Notes: generated by a model not told the origin, from the sequence alone. A DNA stretch of 64,000 nucleotides from Alteriqipengyuania flavescens (GCF_030406725.1 NZ_CP129107.1:620001-684000); one strand, 5' to 3'; shown: positions 42,259 through 51,528, counted from the stretch's first letter. Numbers and translations are program-made.

Positions 42259-43953
42259 CTAGTTATTTGCTAATCTTATTCGAGAAACAATTTCATCCAA
42301 CGGCTCCCGAACCTCTGTTCTAAGTGCGCTGGGCATTTCTATTAGCTTTTGGGCAATCTTCATTTTATCAAAACCGGCTTCCACAAGCGAACCGTCGTCC
42401 CTACGAAAATTCAACGGCTTCGAGTATCTGTTGCGCCCGCCGCTTAAGCTTGCTGCTTGGGGATGGACAGCAAGCACAGCAGCCTCGCGCGCTTCGAAAG
42501 TGTAGTAGTTTTCAATTTCTCGCCCGTCTGTTACCCAGAAAAAGCCATCAACCGCCTCCAACTCTTGTTTAATTCTCAGTTTTGTGGGCCGAATCTGCGA
42601 ACTCGCTGACCCCAAGTCACTATCACAAATTAAAGCGAGATTTCTGCAGAGCGGCAAAAGGGAAATGAACTCATCAAACATTCCGTCGCTCGCACTCAGC
42701 CGACTGAGCAGCTTCCCGCCATAGAACATTATTGAATAGTCGATACCTTCCCGCAGAGAGGAATCGACCCCCTCGATCCAATTTTTCAAGTAAACTCGGT
42801 CCGATGGTCCTTCGACCCAAATGACATAATTTGATTGCAACAGGTCGCTAGCTTTGAAGCCTAGATCATGACAGGCTGTAAATTTCTCCTGTCTGGTTAC
42901 CAGAGGCTTGATCCGAGCGGCGGAGTCGTGGCTCACACCGAAGACAGCAGCTTCTTTAGTTTCAATTATTGAAGACGAATGAGTTGTAATAAAGTACTGG
43001 GCTGTCGTTTCATTGACGATAAATTCCATTAACCTTCTTTGGAGATGTGGGTGTAGATGGGTTTCCGGCTCTTCGAGCAGGATTGTCTCATCATCACGTA
43101 AGATCAGTTCCGACGCGAGCATAAAAACTTCATGCACGCCAGAACCCAAAGCTTCGATTGGAAGGAATGCCCCGCCGGATCGCACATTTATAGTTTGCTT
43201 ATCATTGGGAATCTCAATCTCAACATCGTCATCTGACAATATTCTGCCAACAAATTTTCTGAGCTTCTCAAATTTTTGCTTTAGCTGTTGTTGGTCATAA
43301 GGTGGATGGGCGAGATCGGCCAGACGATCAATAAGATGTTCACCCCCAATGTCGTGAGGCAACTCGGCATGAAATTCCTCTAACCTCGTTGGAAGCTGCC
43401 TAAAGGAAGGGATGAAGTAAGGGCGTACCGAAAATCGCGCCGCTTCCAATAGCTTGTTCAGTATACCCGGATACCACTGATTGATCGAACCTCCGCTCAT
43501 ACCCGTGAGGCGGTTCCAAAGAACGTGAACGTCGCGACTGTCTTGAGGATTTAGTGTCGGCACTTCGCCGGCATAAAGGCCGCCGCGCGAAATCGACTGC
43601 GTAGTAATCGGTAATCGAAAGATTTTATTAAGATGATCGAAGCCAATTCGACCTAATACATCTATATTGGCGGAGTCATACGACGCCAATACAGGCCCCT
43701 CAGGAAGGCCAAACTCCCAATCAAAGGTGGACAGTCGATCACCAGACCTAGGTAAGTCCACCCCAGACAAAACAATGGCTTGAGTGCGGCCAGGCTCGAT
43801 CGTTGGCGAGATTACTTTCTCAATATAACGCAATACGTTTGATTTGCCCGAATTGTTTCGGCCAATTAAAATGTTTACTCTTTTAAGAGGACCGACCCAC
43901 TGTCCGGCGGCGTCGAAGTTCCGAAATGCCTTTACTTCGAAGCCACGCAACAT
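42259..43953 (-). CDS. OLD-family ATP-dependent endonuclease (AAA ATPase + TOPRIM)
   Basis: This 564-aa protein has an SMC/RecF-like ATPase split by an insert: Walker A GRNNSGKS (31-38), signature ALGSGVHEV (268-276), Walker B ILLEEPE (291-297) and H-loop His325. A C-terminal TOPRIM nuclease domain has WVEGPSD (Glu381), ICDSD (Asp444, Asp446) and GREIENY. This is the layout of class 1 overcoming-lysogenisation-defect (OLD) nucleases, many of which act against phage. GC content is clearly below its neighbours, indicating transfer. It starts 5 nt after the nrdB stop, with GGAG formed by the nrdB 3' end 8 nt from its ATG. Confidence 0.9.
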   Translation of the reverse strand: MLRGFEVKAFRNFDAAGQWVGPLKRVNILIGRNNSGKSNVLRYIEKVISPTIEPGRTQAIVLSGVDLPRSGDRLSTFDWEFGLPEGPVLASYDSANIDVLGRIGFDHLNKIFRLPITTQSISRGGLYAGEVPTLNPQDSRDVHVLWNRLTGMSGGSINQWYPGILNKLLEAARFSVRPYFIPSFRQLPTRLEEFHAELPHDIGGEHLIDRLADLAHPPYDQQQLKQKFEKLRKFVGRILSDDDVEIEIPNDKQTINVRSGGAFLPIEALGSGVHEVFMLASELILRDDETILLEEPETHLHPHLQRRLMEFIVNETTAQYFITTHSSSIIETKEAAVFGVSHDSAARIKPLVTRQEKFTACHDLGFKASDLLQSNYVIWVEGPSDRVYLKNWIEGVDSSLREGIDYSIMFYGGKLLSRLSASDGMFDEFISLLPLCRNLALICDSDLGSASSQIRPTKLRIKQELEAVDGFFWVTDGREIENYYTFEAREAAVLAVHPQAASLSGGRNRYSKPLNFRRDDGSLVEAGFDKMKIAQKLIEMPSALRTEVREPLDEIVSRIRLANN

Positions 43954-43958
43954 TCATT

Positions 43959-45023
43959 TCACTCCGCCGCCACACTTTCGCTCGAACCACTCTCCCCGAA
44001 CATGTCCGGGCCGTCGTCCACCGCGTCTTCCTCGTTCGCGGCCTTGGCGCTGCGGCGCTTGTCGAAGCTGGACCACACGTCGTTCCAGTTGCCCTTCGTC
44101 GCGCCCTTCGAATATTCGGTCGCGCGGGTTTCGAAGAAGTTGGCGTGCTCCACCCCGTTCAGCAGCGGGGTGAGCCACGGCAGCGGGTGGTCTTCCACCA
44201 TGTAGATCGGCTGCAGGCCCAGCTGGCCCAGGCGCCAGTCCGCGATGTAGCGGATGTAGCGCTTGATTTCCTTCGCCGTCATCCCCGGCACCGGACCCGC
44301 GTCGAACGCCAGGTCGATGAAAGCATCTTCCAGCCGCACCGTCTTCTGGCACATGTCCATGATGTCTTCCTTCACGGACTTGGTCAGGCAGCCGCGTTCC
44401 TCGCAAAAGGCGTGGAACAGCTTGGTGATGCCTTCGCAGTGCAGGCTCTCGTCCCGCACGGACCAGCTGACGATCTGGCCCATGCCCTTCATCTTGTTGA
44501 AGCGCGGGAAGTTCATCAGCATGGCGAAGCTGGCGAACAGCTGCAGCCCTTCGGTAAAGCCGCCGAACATGGCCAGCGTGCGGGCGATATCCTCGTCATT
44601 GTCGACGCCGAATTCCTGCAGGTAGTCGTGCTTGTCCTTCATCTCCTCGTATTCGAGGAACATGCCGTATTCGCTTTCCGGCATGCCGATCGTGTCGAGC
44701 AGGTGGGAATAGGCGGCGATGTGGACCGTTTCCATGTTGCTGAACGCGGCCAGCATCATCTTGACCTCGGTCGGCTTGAACACGCGGCCGTATTTCTCGT
44801 GGTAGCAATCCTGCACCTCGACATCGGCCTGGGTGAAGAAGCGGAAGATCTGGGTGAGCAGGTTGCGCTCGTGATCGGACAGCTTTTGCGCCCAGTCGCG
44901 GCAATCCTCGCCCAGCGGCACTTCTTCCGGCATCCAGTGGATCTGCTGCTGGCGTTTCCAGAAGTCGTAGGCCCACGGATATTCGAAGGGCTTGTAGGTC
45001 TTTCTGGCTTCGAGCAACGACAT
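43959..45023 (-). CDS. nrdB: ribonucleoside-diphosphate reductase class Ia, beta subunit
   Basis: This 354-aa di-iron radical subunit houses the tyrosyl radical used by NrdA. Iron-ligand segments are visible (FTQADVEVQDCYHEKYG, NMETVHIAAYSHLL with a Tyr at the radical position, and SVRDESLHCEG). The C-terminal tail is acidic (EEDAVDDGPDMFGE) and would dock on NrdA. The start MSLLEARKTYKPF follows family usage; the longer reading is discarded. The OLD-family gene follows after 5 nt. Divergent from the small gene at 45208. Confidence 0.96.
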   Translation of the reverse strand: MSLLEARKTYKPFEYPWAYDFWKRQQQIHWMPEEVPLGEDCRDWAQKLSDHERNLLTQIFRFFTQADVEVQDCYHEKYGRVFKPTEVKMMLAAFSNMETVHIAAYSHLLDTIGMPESEYGMFLEYEEMKDKHDYLQEFGVDNDEDIARTLAMFGGFTEGLQLFASFAMLMNFPRFNKMKGMGQIVSWSVRDESLHCEGITKLFHAFCEERGCLTKSVKEDIMDMCQKTVRLEDAFIDLAFDAGPVPGMTAKEIKRYIRYIADWRLGQLGLQPIYMVEDHPLPWLTPLLNGVEHANFFETRATEYSKGATKGNWNDVWSSFDKRRSAKAANEEDAVDDGPDMFGESGSSESVAAE

Positions 45024-45207
45024 CTTGTGGTCTCCTGGATCTGGCGCGAACGACTCATATAGGGAATCATGGCTGCGAAACGAAGGCAAGCAGATATGAT
45101 TCGGCGGGGATAAGCGCGGGATATCTTGGCGCGATGGCCGGGTGCGCGGAACCTGCGGCCTTGCTCGCCCGTTTTCCCCGCAGCCCCATTGCAGAAGGAA
45201 CAGCACC

Positions 45208-45438
45208 ATGGCGCACCACGATACGGACAAGGAAACGGCGGCCGAGCCGAAGGTCGACAAGTCGCAGCAGAAGTTCGGCTATGGCGACCGCAACGACGGC
45301 ATCGAGCGCGCCGACAAGAAAGGCGCCGACAAGCAGGCGGGCGAGAACTCGGACGATCCCGACCACGACCCGCTGCTGGTGGACGAGCCGCAGAAGGTCG
45401 CCCGCGCCGATGCGCAAAGGCCGCTGCAGCAGTCCTGA
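45208..45438 (+). CDS. small hydrophilic protein, probably disordered
   Basis: The 76-aa protein MAHHDTDKETAAEP is rich in Asp, Lys, Glu and Gln with no hydrophobic core (for example DKSQQKFGYGDRNDGI and DDPDHDPLLVDEP). An AGAAGGAA site lies 9 nt upstream. No domain is recognised. Divergent from nrdB. A strong hairpin terminator follows 23 nt after the stop, supporting a real transcript. Confidence 0.72.
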   Translation: MAHHDTDKETAAEPKVDKSQQKFGYGDRNDGIERADKKGADKQAGENSDDPDHDPLLVDEPQKVARADAQRPLQQS

Positions 45439-45460
45439 CCGCAATATGCCCCCAAACGCG

Positions 45461-45489
45461 AAAGGCCCCGCATCACTGCGGGGCCTTTT
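45461..45489. terminator. bidirectional rho-independent terminator
   Basis: AAAGGCCCCGC (45461-45471) and GCGGGGCCTTT (45478-45488) form a long stem around ATCACT and are followed by TCGTTT, with A-rich sequence before it. It separates the convergent genes ending at 45438 (+) and 45524 (-). Confidence 0.85.
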
Positions 45490-45523
45490 CGTTTGTGCCG
45501 GCGACTGGGACTAGCGATTGGGC

Positions 45524-45823
45524 CTAACGCTGGGGCTTGTTCACCCGCCGGCTGATCTCCAGCAGCAGCAGGATCGGCGTCGCCCACAGCCACAGGAACA
45601 GCCCGCTTTCGTGCCAGCCGCGCGTGGTCGGCAGTTCGAAGCTGCATTCGTACATCTCGAACAGGCCCACACCCGGACAGCGCGCGGGATAGACCGCGGT
45701 GTTGAGCAGGAAGACTCCCAGCCCCAACCAGCTCAGGGCGCACAGGATCAGCAGGACAAAGCGCAGCGGCCCCCATTCGCGATAGGAGCGCCGCAAGCTA
45801 AGCGAGAGGTTCATCTGGCTCAT
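45524..45823 (-). CDS. small two-TM membrane protein of unknown function
   Basis: This 99-aa protein has two TM helices (LRFVLLILCALSWLGLGVFLL and GLFLWLWATPILLLLEI) separated by a loop with two cysteines (YPARCPGVG and YECSFEL) that could form an extracytoplasmic disulfide. The tail is basic (SRRVNKPQR). No family is recognised. It stands alone between a terminator and an AT-richer promoter region. Confidence 0.75.
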   Translation of the reverse strand: MSQMNLSLSLRRSYREWGPLRFVLLILCALSWLGLGVFLLNTAVYPARCPGVGLFEMYECSFELPTTRGWHESGLFLWLWATPILLLLEISRRVNKPQR

Positions 45824-45990
45824 GGTCAGCCTGCGTAGTTTGCGAGGGTTTCCATTCGGTTACCGGGACGTGGGCGGACAGGGTTAACCGCCCTGCCGCC
45901 CCCGAACGGTCTTTCCCGTGCGGCGAGCCGAGGAACGGCGCACGCGCACGTCCGTTCTATAGGTAACTCACTCATACGAAAGGAAAAAAC

Positions 45991-46272
45991 ATGCTCGAAC
46001 GGATGCGCATCAAGGAACATATGGAAGTCGTCGATTTCGATGGGAACCACGTCGGCACGGTCGATGAAGTCGAAGACGATCGGCTCAAGCTGACCAAGTC
46101 CGACAGCTCCGACGACAAGCACCACTACCTGCAGCTCGACAGCGTCGCGAAGATCGCGGAGAACCGGATCTACCTCGAAAAGGGAACGAAGCTTCCCGCC
46201 GGCATGGGCAACAAGGTCCAGATGGCGACGAGCTGGCCGACAAGCCGCACCGGCGGTCGCACTTCGTGCTAA
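45991..46272 (+). CDS. DUF2171 domain protein
   Basis: This 93-aa protein has a PRC-barrel-like DUF2171 core: IKEHMEVVDFDGNHVGTVDEVEDDRLKLTKSD, then HHYLQLDSVAKIAENRIYL. The strand pattern (MEVVD..G..VGTVD.V...) is typical. Often found in sphingomonads and rhizobia as stress-induced small proteins; function unknown. An AAAGGAAA site precedes the ATG, and a terminator follows 17 nt after the stop. Confidence 0.9.
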   Translation: MLERMRIKEHMEVVDFDGNHVGTVDEVEDDRLKLTKSDSSDDKHHYLQLDSVAKIAENRIYLEKGTKLPAGMGNKVQMATSWPTSRTGGRTSC

Positions 46273-46289
46273 CCGTCACGACACGGATG

Positions 46290-46327
46290 AAAGGCCCCGC
46301 CTATCCAGCGATGGTGCGGGGTCTTTC
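46290..46327 (+). terminator. rho-independent terminator after DUF2171 gene
   Basis: AAAGGCCCCGC (46290-46300) pairs with GCGGGGTCTTT (46316-46326) with one G-T pair and a 15-nt loop, followed by CGTG. The stem sequence nearly repeats that of the terminator at 45461. Confidence 0.75.
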
Positions 46328-46426
46328 GTGTGTCCGGCGTATCTCTCCAGCCAATGACGGCGGTTTGTCAGACGCGCGCCCCCGGCCTACGGTGACTTAC
46401 CGTACCGATTTTTCAAGGACCCACCG

Positions 46427-46888
46427 ATGACCCTCGCGATCCTGCTTCCTCTCCTTCTGGTCGCCGCGCCCCAATCGGCCGACGAGCCGTTGGCGCGGGC
46501 CGACTACCTGCGGCTGATGGATCAGGAGTTCGCCGCCTACGATTCGGACCGCGATGGTGTGGTCACTTCGGCGGAGGTTGCCGCGAAGTTGCAGCAGGCC
46601 CTGCAGATGCAGGCGCTGCAAGCGAACCGCCAACTCTTCGCGCAGCTGGATACCAATCAGGACGGCATGCTTTCGCCGCAGGAATTCGCCGCGCTTGCCG
46701 CGACCGGCCAGCGGGCCGATCCCTCGCAATTCATGGGCCGCGTCGACCTCGATGGAGACGCCAGCGTAACCCAGGTGGAACATCGCCGCGTCATGCTGGG
46801 CGCTTTCGATGCGATCGACACAAATCTCGACGGTATCGTGACGGCCGCCGAACTCGCGGCTTCACAGCAAGGCGGGGTGGCACGCTAG
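46427..46888 (+). CDS. exported EF-hand calcium-binding protein
   Basis: The 153-aa protein has a short hydrophobic N-terminus (LAILLPLLLVAAP) suited to export. Four EF-hand-like loops follow: YDSDRDGVVTSAE, LDTNQDGMLSPQE, VDLDGDASVTQVE and IDTNLDGIVTAAE. All keep Asp at position 1 and Glu at position 12, as in calmodulin-like calcium sites. A periplasmic calcium sensor or buffer is likely; no partner is evident. It converges on the YadA-like adhesin. Confidence 0.9.
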   Translation: MTLAILLPLLLVAAPQSADEPLARADYLRLMDQEFAAYDSDRDGVVTSAEVAAKLQQALQMQALQANRQLFAQLDTNQDGMLSPQEFAALAATGQRADPSQFMGRVDLDGDASVTQVEHRRVMLGAFDAIDTNLDGIVTAAELAASQQGGVAR

Positions 46889-46918
46889 GCACCGCCCCGC
46901 CCGCTTCACCTTGCGCCG

Positions 46919-49189
46919 TCAGAACTCGCCGCCGATGCCGATGGTGGCGCCGGTGTTGTCGCCGCCGGAGTGGCTGACGCTGGCGGAGATCACCAGCGGC
47001 ACGTCCACGTTCAGCCTGTGCGCCAGGCCCAGGCTGAAGGCATTTTCGTCCCGGAAGGTCGCGCCCTTGGCAAGGTAGCTCGTCCGCCCCGGTGCACTCG
47101 GTATGGAGGGGTCGGCCTGTGCCATCGCGGCCGCGACACCGGCCCGCATATCGCTGTCGAGCTCGTCGATCCTGAGCCCCAGCACGTCGACTCGCCCTTC
47201 CAGCGCCGCGAACTGCATGTCGCTGACCGCGGCGATGGACTGGACCTGCGCCCGCACGGTGGCGACCGAGGCGGCGGTCGCGGCGTTGGAGACGCCGAGC
47301 GTGCCGTTGCCGTCGATGGTGACGAACTGCTCCTCGCCCACCTGCGCCGCGTCGGAGGCTGCAATGTCGCCGATGGCGACCGAGCTGCCCGCACCGCCCA
47401 GCATCACCTGATCGTCAGCGGTGGTGGTAGCGGCAAAGCCGACGGCCGTGGCGCGGCCGTTGGCAGCATTGGACAGGCGCCCCACTGCCGTCGCCCCGCC
47501 GCCGGTCGCCGAGGATTCGCGCCCGATGGCAGTCGCGTTGCCGCCGGCCGTCGCCTGGTAACCGACCGCCGTTGCCGAATTGCCCGACGTGCTGGTGAAC
47601 GCACCCACCGAAGTGGAGCCGATCCCGCCGACCGTGGCCGAGCGACCGACCGCCGTGCCGAAGCGCGCACCCGCATCGGCAACCGAACCGATCGCCGTCG
47701 CATTCTCGCCCGTAGCCTGGGCCCGCAGGCCGATCGCCGTGGCGGATACCTGGTTCGCCAGTGTCTCGCGGCCGATGGCCACGCTGTTTCCGGCCAAGGC
47801 CTGCGTGTCCGCGCCAAGGGCCACGGCAGCCAATCCGATAGCCTGGGCGCCAATTGCATCGAGATCGTCGCCATCCCCGCCAAGAGCAAGCGCGGCAAGC
47901 CCATTCGCCACGCTGGCATTACCGCCTGCAAAGGCGCTTTCGCCGGTGGCGCTGGACTCACGCCCCATCGCCAATGCTCAAAAACGTCGGCCGCTGCATA
48001 AGACCCGAGCGCGGTTGCCCCCTCACCCGCAGTGTCGCTGCCGCGCCCAATAGCAATCCGCGCCCGAGCCGTCGCTCGTCGATAAATAGCCTATCGCGAT
48101 TGCTGTCGACGAATCCGCAAGGACGGCTGCCGTTTGCCCGATGGCGATTCCGTAACTCGACTGCGATTGCGCCTGGTAGCCGAGCGCAAGCGAATGGAAA
48201 CCTGTCGCCCGAGAAGTGACGCCGAGCGCCATGCTCGTGTCGCCGGAAGCCAGCGAGTCGAGACCCAACGCGATAGCGCCGGCGCCACTGGCCGACGCGC
48301 CGGAATCGCTCGCGTTTGACCCGTCTGCACCGATCGCAATCGAGTTTTCCCCGCCGGAAAAACTGCGAGCGCCGACAGCGATTGAATTGGCGCCGGTCGC
48401 GTTGGCGTTGGCTCCGACTGCGGTGGCGGTGTCTGCACCCGCGATCGCCTCGTTGCCGAGCGCCGTCGCTTCGGAGAAATTGGCGGTCGCCTGTTCGCGG
48501 ACGGCCGTCGCCTGGAAGCCCTGCGCTTTCGCTGCTTCGCCGAGCGCCGTGGATTCGCCGCCGCTCGCGTCGGATTGCGCGCCGAGCGCCGTAGCACCTC
48601 CCACCCCGGTTGCCTGCGCGTTTTCACCGACCGCCGTGGCGGATGCCTGCGAAGCATCGCTGTCGCGGCCGATCGCGATGCTGCCGGTCGATGCGGCCCG
48701 GGCGTCTTCGCCGATGGCGATCGATCCCGCGCCCTGCGCGCGCGCTGCGATCGTGTCGAGATCCCCACTGTCGTCGCCGCCGATGGCGACAGCCCCCTGG
48801 CCAGTGGCGCTCGCCCGGTTGCCGAGCGCGACCGATCCGGCCTGCGTCGCTTCCGCGGCATAGCCGAAGGCGGAGCTCGCCCCGGTCCCGCGTGCACTGG
48901 CGAACGATCCGACGGCCGTCGATTGCCCGCCAGTAGCTTCGGAGCTCGCGCCCACGCCGACCGAATTGAGCCCCGAAACGAGGGCATCGTCACCGCAGGC
49001 CACGTTGCTTATCTCGAATTCCGAGTCCGCCCCCAGGTCGGTATCGACATTGCTGTCGGCGTTGCCGTCGTTGTTGGTGTCGAGCAGGCAATCGTCGGCC
49101 CGCGCCTCCTGCGTCGGCAGCAAGGTGAGGCCCGCAGTGGTCGCGGCCCCCGCGAACAACGCGGCGCGAAGCATCGAAGTCTTGGTCAT
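46919..49189 (-). pseudogene. YadA-like trimeric autotransporter adhesin, interrupted by two compensating frameshifts
   Basis: A signal peptide (MTKTSMLRAALFAGAATTAG...QEARAD) is followed by over 30 YadA head repeats of the AIG/AVG/ATA type (GSIAIGRDSDASQ, NSIAVGARSFSGG). A short coiled-coil stalk (VRAQVQSIAAVSDMQF) and a C-terminal YadA membrane anchor (YLAKGATFRDENAFSLGLAHRL) end the protein. The frame has in-frame TGA stops at 48023-48025 and 47978-47980. Between them the +1 frame continues the repeats (IAIGRGSDTAGEGATALGSY). One extra base (GCGGATT at about 48058) and one missing base in the A-run at 47980-47984 explain it. Net frame is kept, giving 756 aa if repaired. Confidence 0.7.
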
Positions 49190-49410
49190 TGGTGTTCCCC
49201 CAGAATTGACATCCGGGCGGGCGACTTTGCGACTCGGCGAACGGACTGATGCGGGCGAGCGTAGCGCCAAGTTCGGCGGCGCGGTTGTCTTTATGCGACA
49301 ATCTGCGCGGCGAAGACGCAGGATTTCGCGTTTATTTCCTAGGAATTGGAAATTTCGGTCACTTCCGCGCCCGAGGCGGACCGCGGCGCTTCAAGGACAG
49401 CGCACAGCAA

Positions 49411-49447
49411 GACACCCGCAGCGCGCGGCTGCGGGTGTCCTGTTTTT
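49411..49447. terminator. hairpin terminator between nrdA and the adhesin gene
   Basis: GACACCCGCAGC (49411-49422) pairs with GCTGCGGGTGTC (49428-49439) around a GCGCG loop, with CTGTTTTT after it on the plus strand. It lies 27-63 nt beyond the nrdA stop, so it probably ends the nrdA transcript (minus strand), where the trailing bases are TTGCTGT. Confidence 0.7.
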
Positions 49448-49473
49448 GCATTGGTTGGCGAACCCAACGCCGC

Positions 49474-51528
49474 CTACTGGCAGGCGAGGCACTCGTCGTA
49501 GTCGGTGCTTTCGCCTGCGCTCAATTCATACTTCGCGGCATCGGCGGTGTTGTCCGCCTCAACCCCGCCGGCGAAACCGGCGCGCTGCACGGATTTCGAC
49601 CGCAGGTAATAGAGCGACTTGATGCCCTTCTCCCACGCCTGGAAGTGCAGCATCGCGAGGTCCCACTTGTCGACGTCGGCCGGGATGAACAAGTTCAGTG
49701 ACTGGGCCTGGTCGATATAGGGCGCGCGGTCGGCTGCGAATTCGAGCAGCCAGCGCTGGTCGATTTCGAAGCTCGTCTTGAACATCGCCTTTTCTTCCGG
49801 GCTGAGGAAGTCGAGGTGCTGCACGCTGCCGCCCTTTTCGAGGATGGAGTTCCACACATTGGTGGAATCCTTGCTCTTTTCGCGCAGTATCTCTTCCAGG
49901 TACGGGTTCTTCACGATGAAGCTGCCCGACAGGGTCTTGTGCGTGTAGATATTCGCCGGGATCGGTTCGATACAGGCGCTGGTCCCGCCGCAGATGATGC
50001 TGATCGACGCAGTCGGCGCGATCGCCATCTTGCAGCTGAAGCGTTCCATCACGCCCATTTCCGCCGCATCGGGGCAGGGCCCGCGTTCCTGCGCCAGCAT
50101 CATGCTGGCTTCGGACGCCCTGGACTGGATGTGCTTGAACATCTTCAGGTTCCAGGTCTTGGCCATCGCGCTTTCCATCGCGATGCCCTTCGACTGGAGG
50201 AAGGAGTGGAAGCCCATCACGCCGAGACCGACGGACCGCTCGCGCTCGGCGGAATATTTCGCACGCGCCATCTCGTCCGGCGCGCGGTCGATATAGTCCT
50301 GCAGCACGTTGTCGAGGAAACGCATCACGTCCTCGATGAACATCGTGTCCTTGCTCCACTCGTCCCAGTTTTCCAGATTGAGGGAGGACAGGCAGCACAC
50401 CGCCGTACGGTCGTTTCCGAGGTGGTCGACACCGGTCGGCAGCGTGATCTCGCTGCACAGGTTGGAGGTCGAGACCTTGAGACCGAGATCGCGGTGGTGC
50501 TTCGGCATCATGCGGTTCACCGTGTCGGAGAACACTATGTAGGGCTCGCCCGTGGCAAGGCGGGTTTCGACCAGCTTCTGGAACAGACTGCGCGCATCCA
50601 CCTTCCCGCGTTCGGAGCCGTCCTTGGGGCTGCGCAGGGTGAACATCTCGCCCGCACGCACCGCTTCCATGAACTCGTCGGTCAGGAGGACGCCGTGATG
50701 CAGGTTGAGCGCCTTGCGGTTGAAGTCGCCGCTCGGCTTGCGGATTTCGAGGAACTCCTCGATTTCCGGATGGCTGACGTCGAGATAGCAGGCCGCCGAT
50801 CCGCGCCGCAGCGAACCCTGGCTGATCGCCAGCGTCAGGCTGTCCATCACCCGCACGAAGGGAATGATGCCGCTGGTCTTGCCGTTGAGGCCGACCGGCT
50901 CGCCGATGCCGCGGACATTGCCCCAGTAGGTGCCAATGCCGCCGCCCTTGGATGCGAGCCACACGTTCTCGTTCCAGGTGCCGACGATACCGTCGAGGCT
51001 GTCGCTGACCGAGTTCAGGTAACAGGAAATCGGCAGGCCGCGTCCCGTGCCGCCGTTCGACAGCACAGGGGTCGCCGGCATGAACCACAGGCGGCTGATG
51101 TAATCGTACAGGCGCTGGGCATGCTCCTGGTCGTCCGCATAGGCATCGGCCACGCGGGCGAAAAGGTCCTGGAAGCTTTCGTCCGGCAGCAAGTAACGGT
51201 CGGTCAGCGTTTCCTTGCCGAATTCGGTGAGCAGCGCATCGCGGCTGTCATCGGTCTGGATAGTGAAGCGGCGCTCGCACACGGTGTGCGAATCGCGCGG
51301 GGCGAGCGCAGTCTTCAGCGCCTCGCCCATGGCTGCGGCGGCGCCTTCGGCAACCTTGTCCGCCACCAGCGTGTCGGTGCCGTCGTCCTGCTTGTCCATC
51401 TTTACTGCCTTCTTGGCCCCGTTCTTCGGGGTATCGGTTGCGGGCGCATCCAGCGTCGCTTCGTTCGTCACATCATCCATCGAAACGTCGTCACCTGCCT
51501 TGAAATCCATCTGTCTGCCCGCCTTCAT
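49474..51528 (-). CDS. nrdA: ribonucleoside-diphosphate reductase class Ia, alpha subunit
   Basis: This 684-aa catalytic subunit reduces NDPs to dNDPs. Features are ATPVLSNGGTGRGLPISCYLN with an active-site Cys, NLCSEITLP with the radical-site Cys region, APTASISIICGGTSACIEP, LYYLRSKSVQRAG with the radical-transfer tyrosines, and the C-terminal redox pair in YDECLACQ. The first 60 or so residues are a disordered Asp/Lys/Ala-rich extension without an obvious ATP-cone. The start could also be ATG 51510. nrdB is about 4.4 kb further on in the direction of transcription, an unusual separation. Confidence 0.95.
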   Translation of the reverse strand: MKAGRQMDFKAGDDVSMDDVTNEATLDAPATDTPKNGAKKAVKMDKQDDGTDTLVADKVAEGAAAAMGEALKTALAPRDSHTVCERRFTIQTDDSRDALLTEFGKETLTDRYLLPDESFQDLFARVADAYADDQEHAQRLYDYISRLWFMPATPVLSNGGTGRGLPISCYLNSVSDSLDGIVGTWNENVWLASKGGGIGTYWGNVRGIGEPVGLNGKTSGIIPFVRVMDSLTLAISQGSLRRGSAACYLDVSHPEIEEFLEIRKPSGDFNRKALNLHHGVLLTDEFMEAVRAGEMFTLRSPKDGSERGKVDARSLFQKLVETRLATGEPYIVFSDTVNRMMPKHHRDLGLKVSTSNLCSEITLPTGVDHLGNDRTAVCCLSSLNLENWDEWSKDTMFIEDVMRFLDNVLQDYIDRAPDEMARAKYSAERERSVGLGVMGFHSFLQSKGIAMESAMAKTWNLKMFKHIQSRASEASMMLAQERGPCPDAAEMGVMERFSCKMAIAPTASISIICGGTSACIEPIPANIYTHKTLSGSFIVKNPYLEEILREKSKDSTNVWNSILEKGGSVQHLDFLSPEEKAMFKTSFEIDQRWLLEFAADRAPYIDQAQSLNLFIPADVDKWDLAMLHFQAWEKGIKSLYYLRSKSVQRAGFAGGVEADNTADAAKYELSAGESTDYDECLACQ

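Noticed and set aside
47000-49100. Periodic repeat pattern considered as a CRISPR-like or satellite array
   Set aside because: The periodicity is at the protein level (YadA head repeats of about 14 residues) with divergent DNA; there are no identical repeats with unique spacers.
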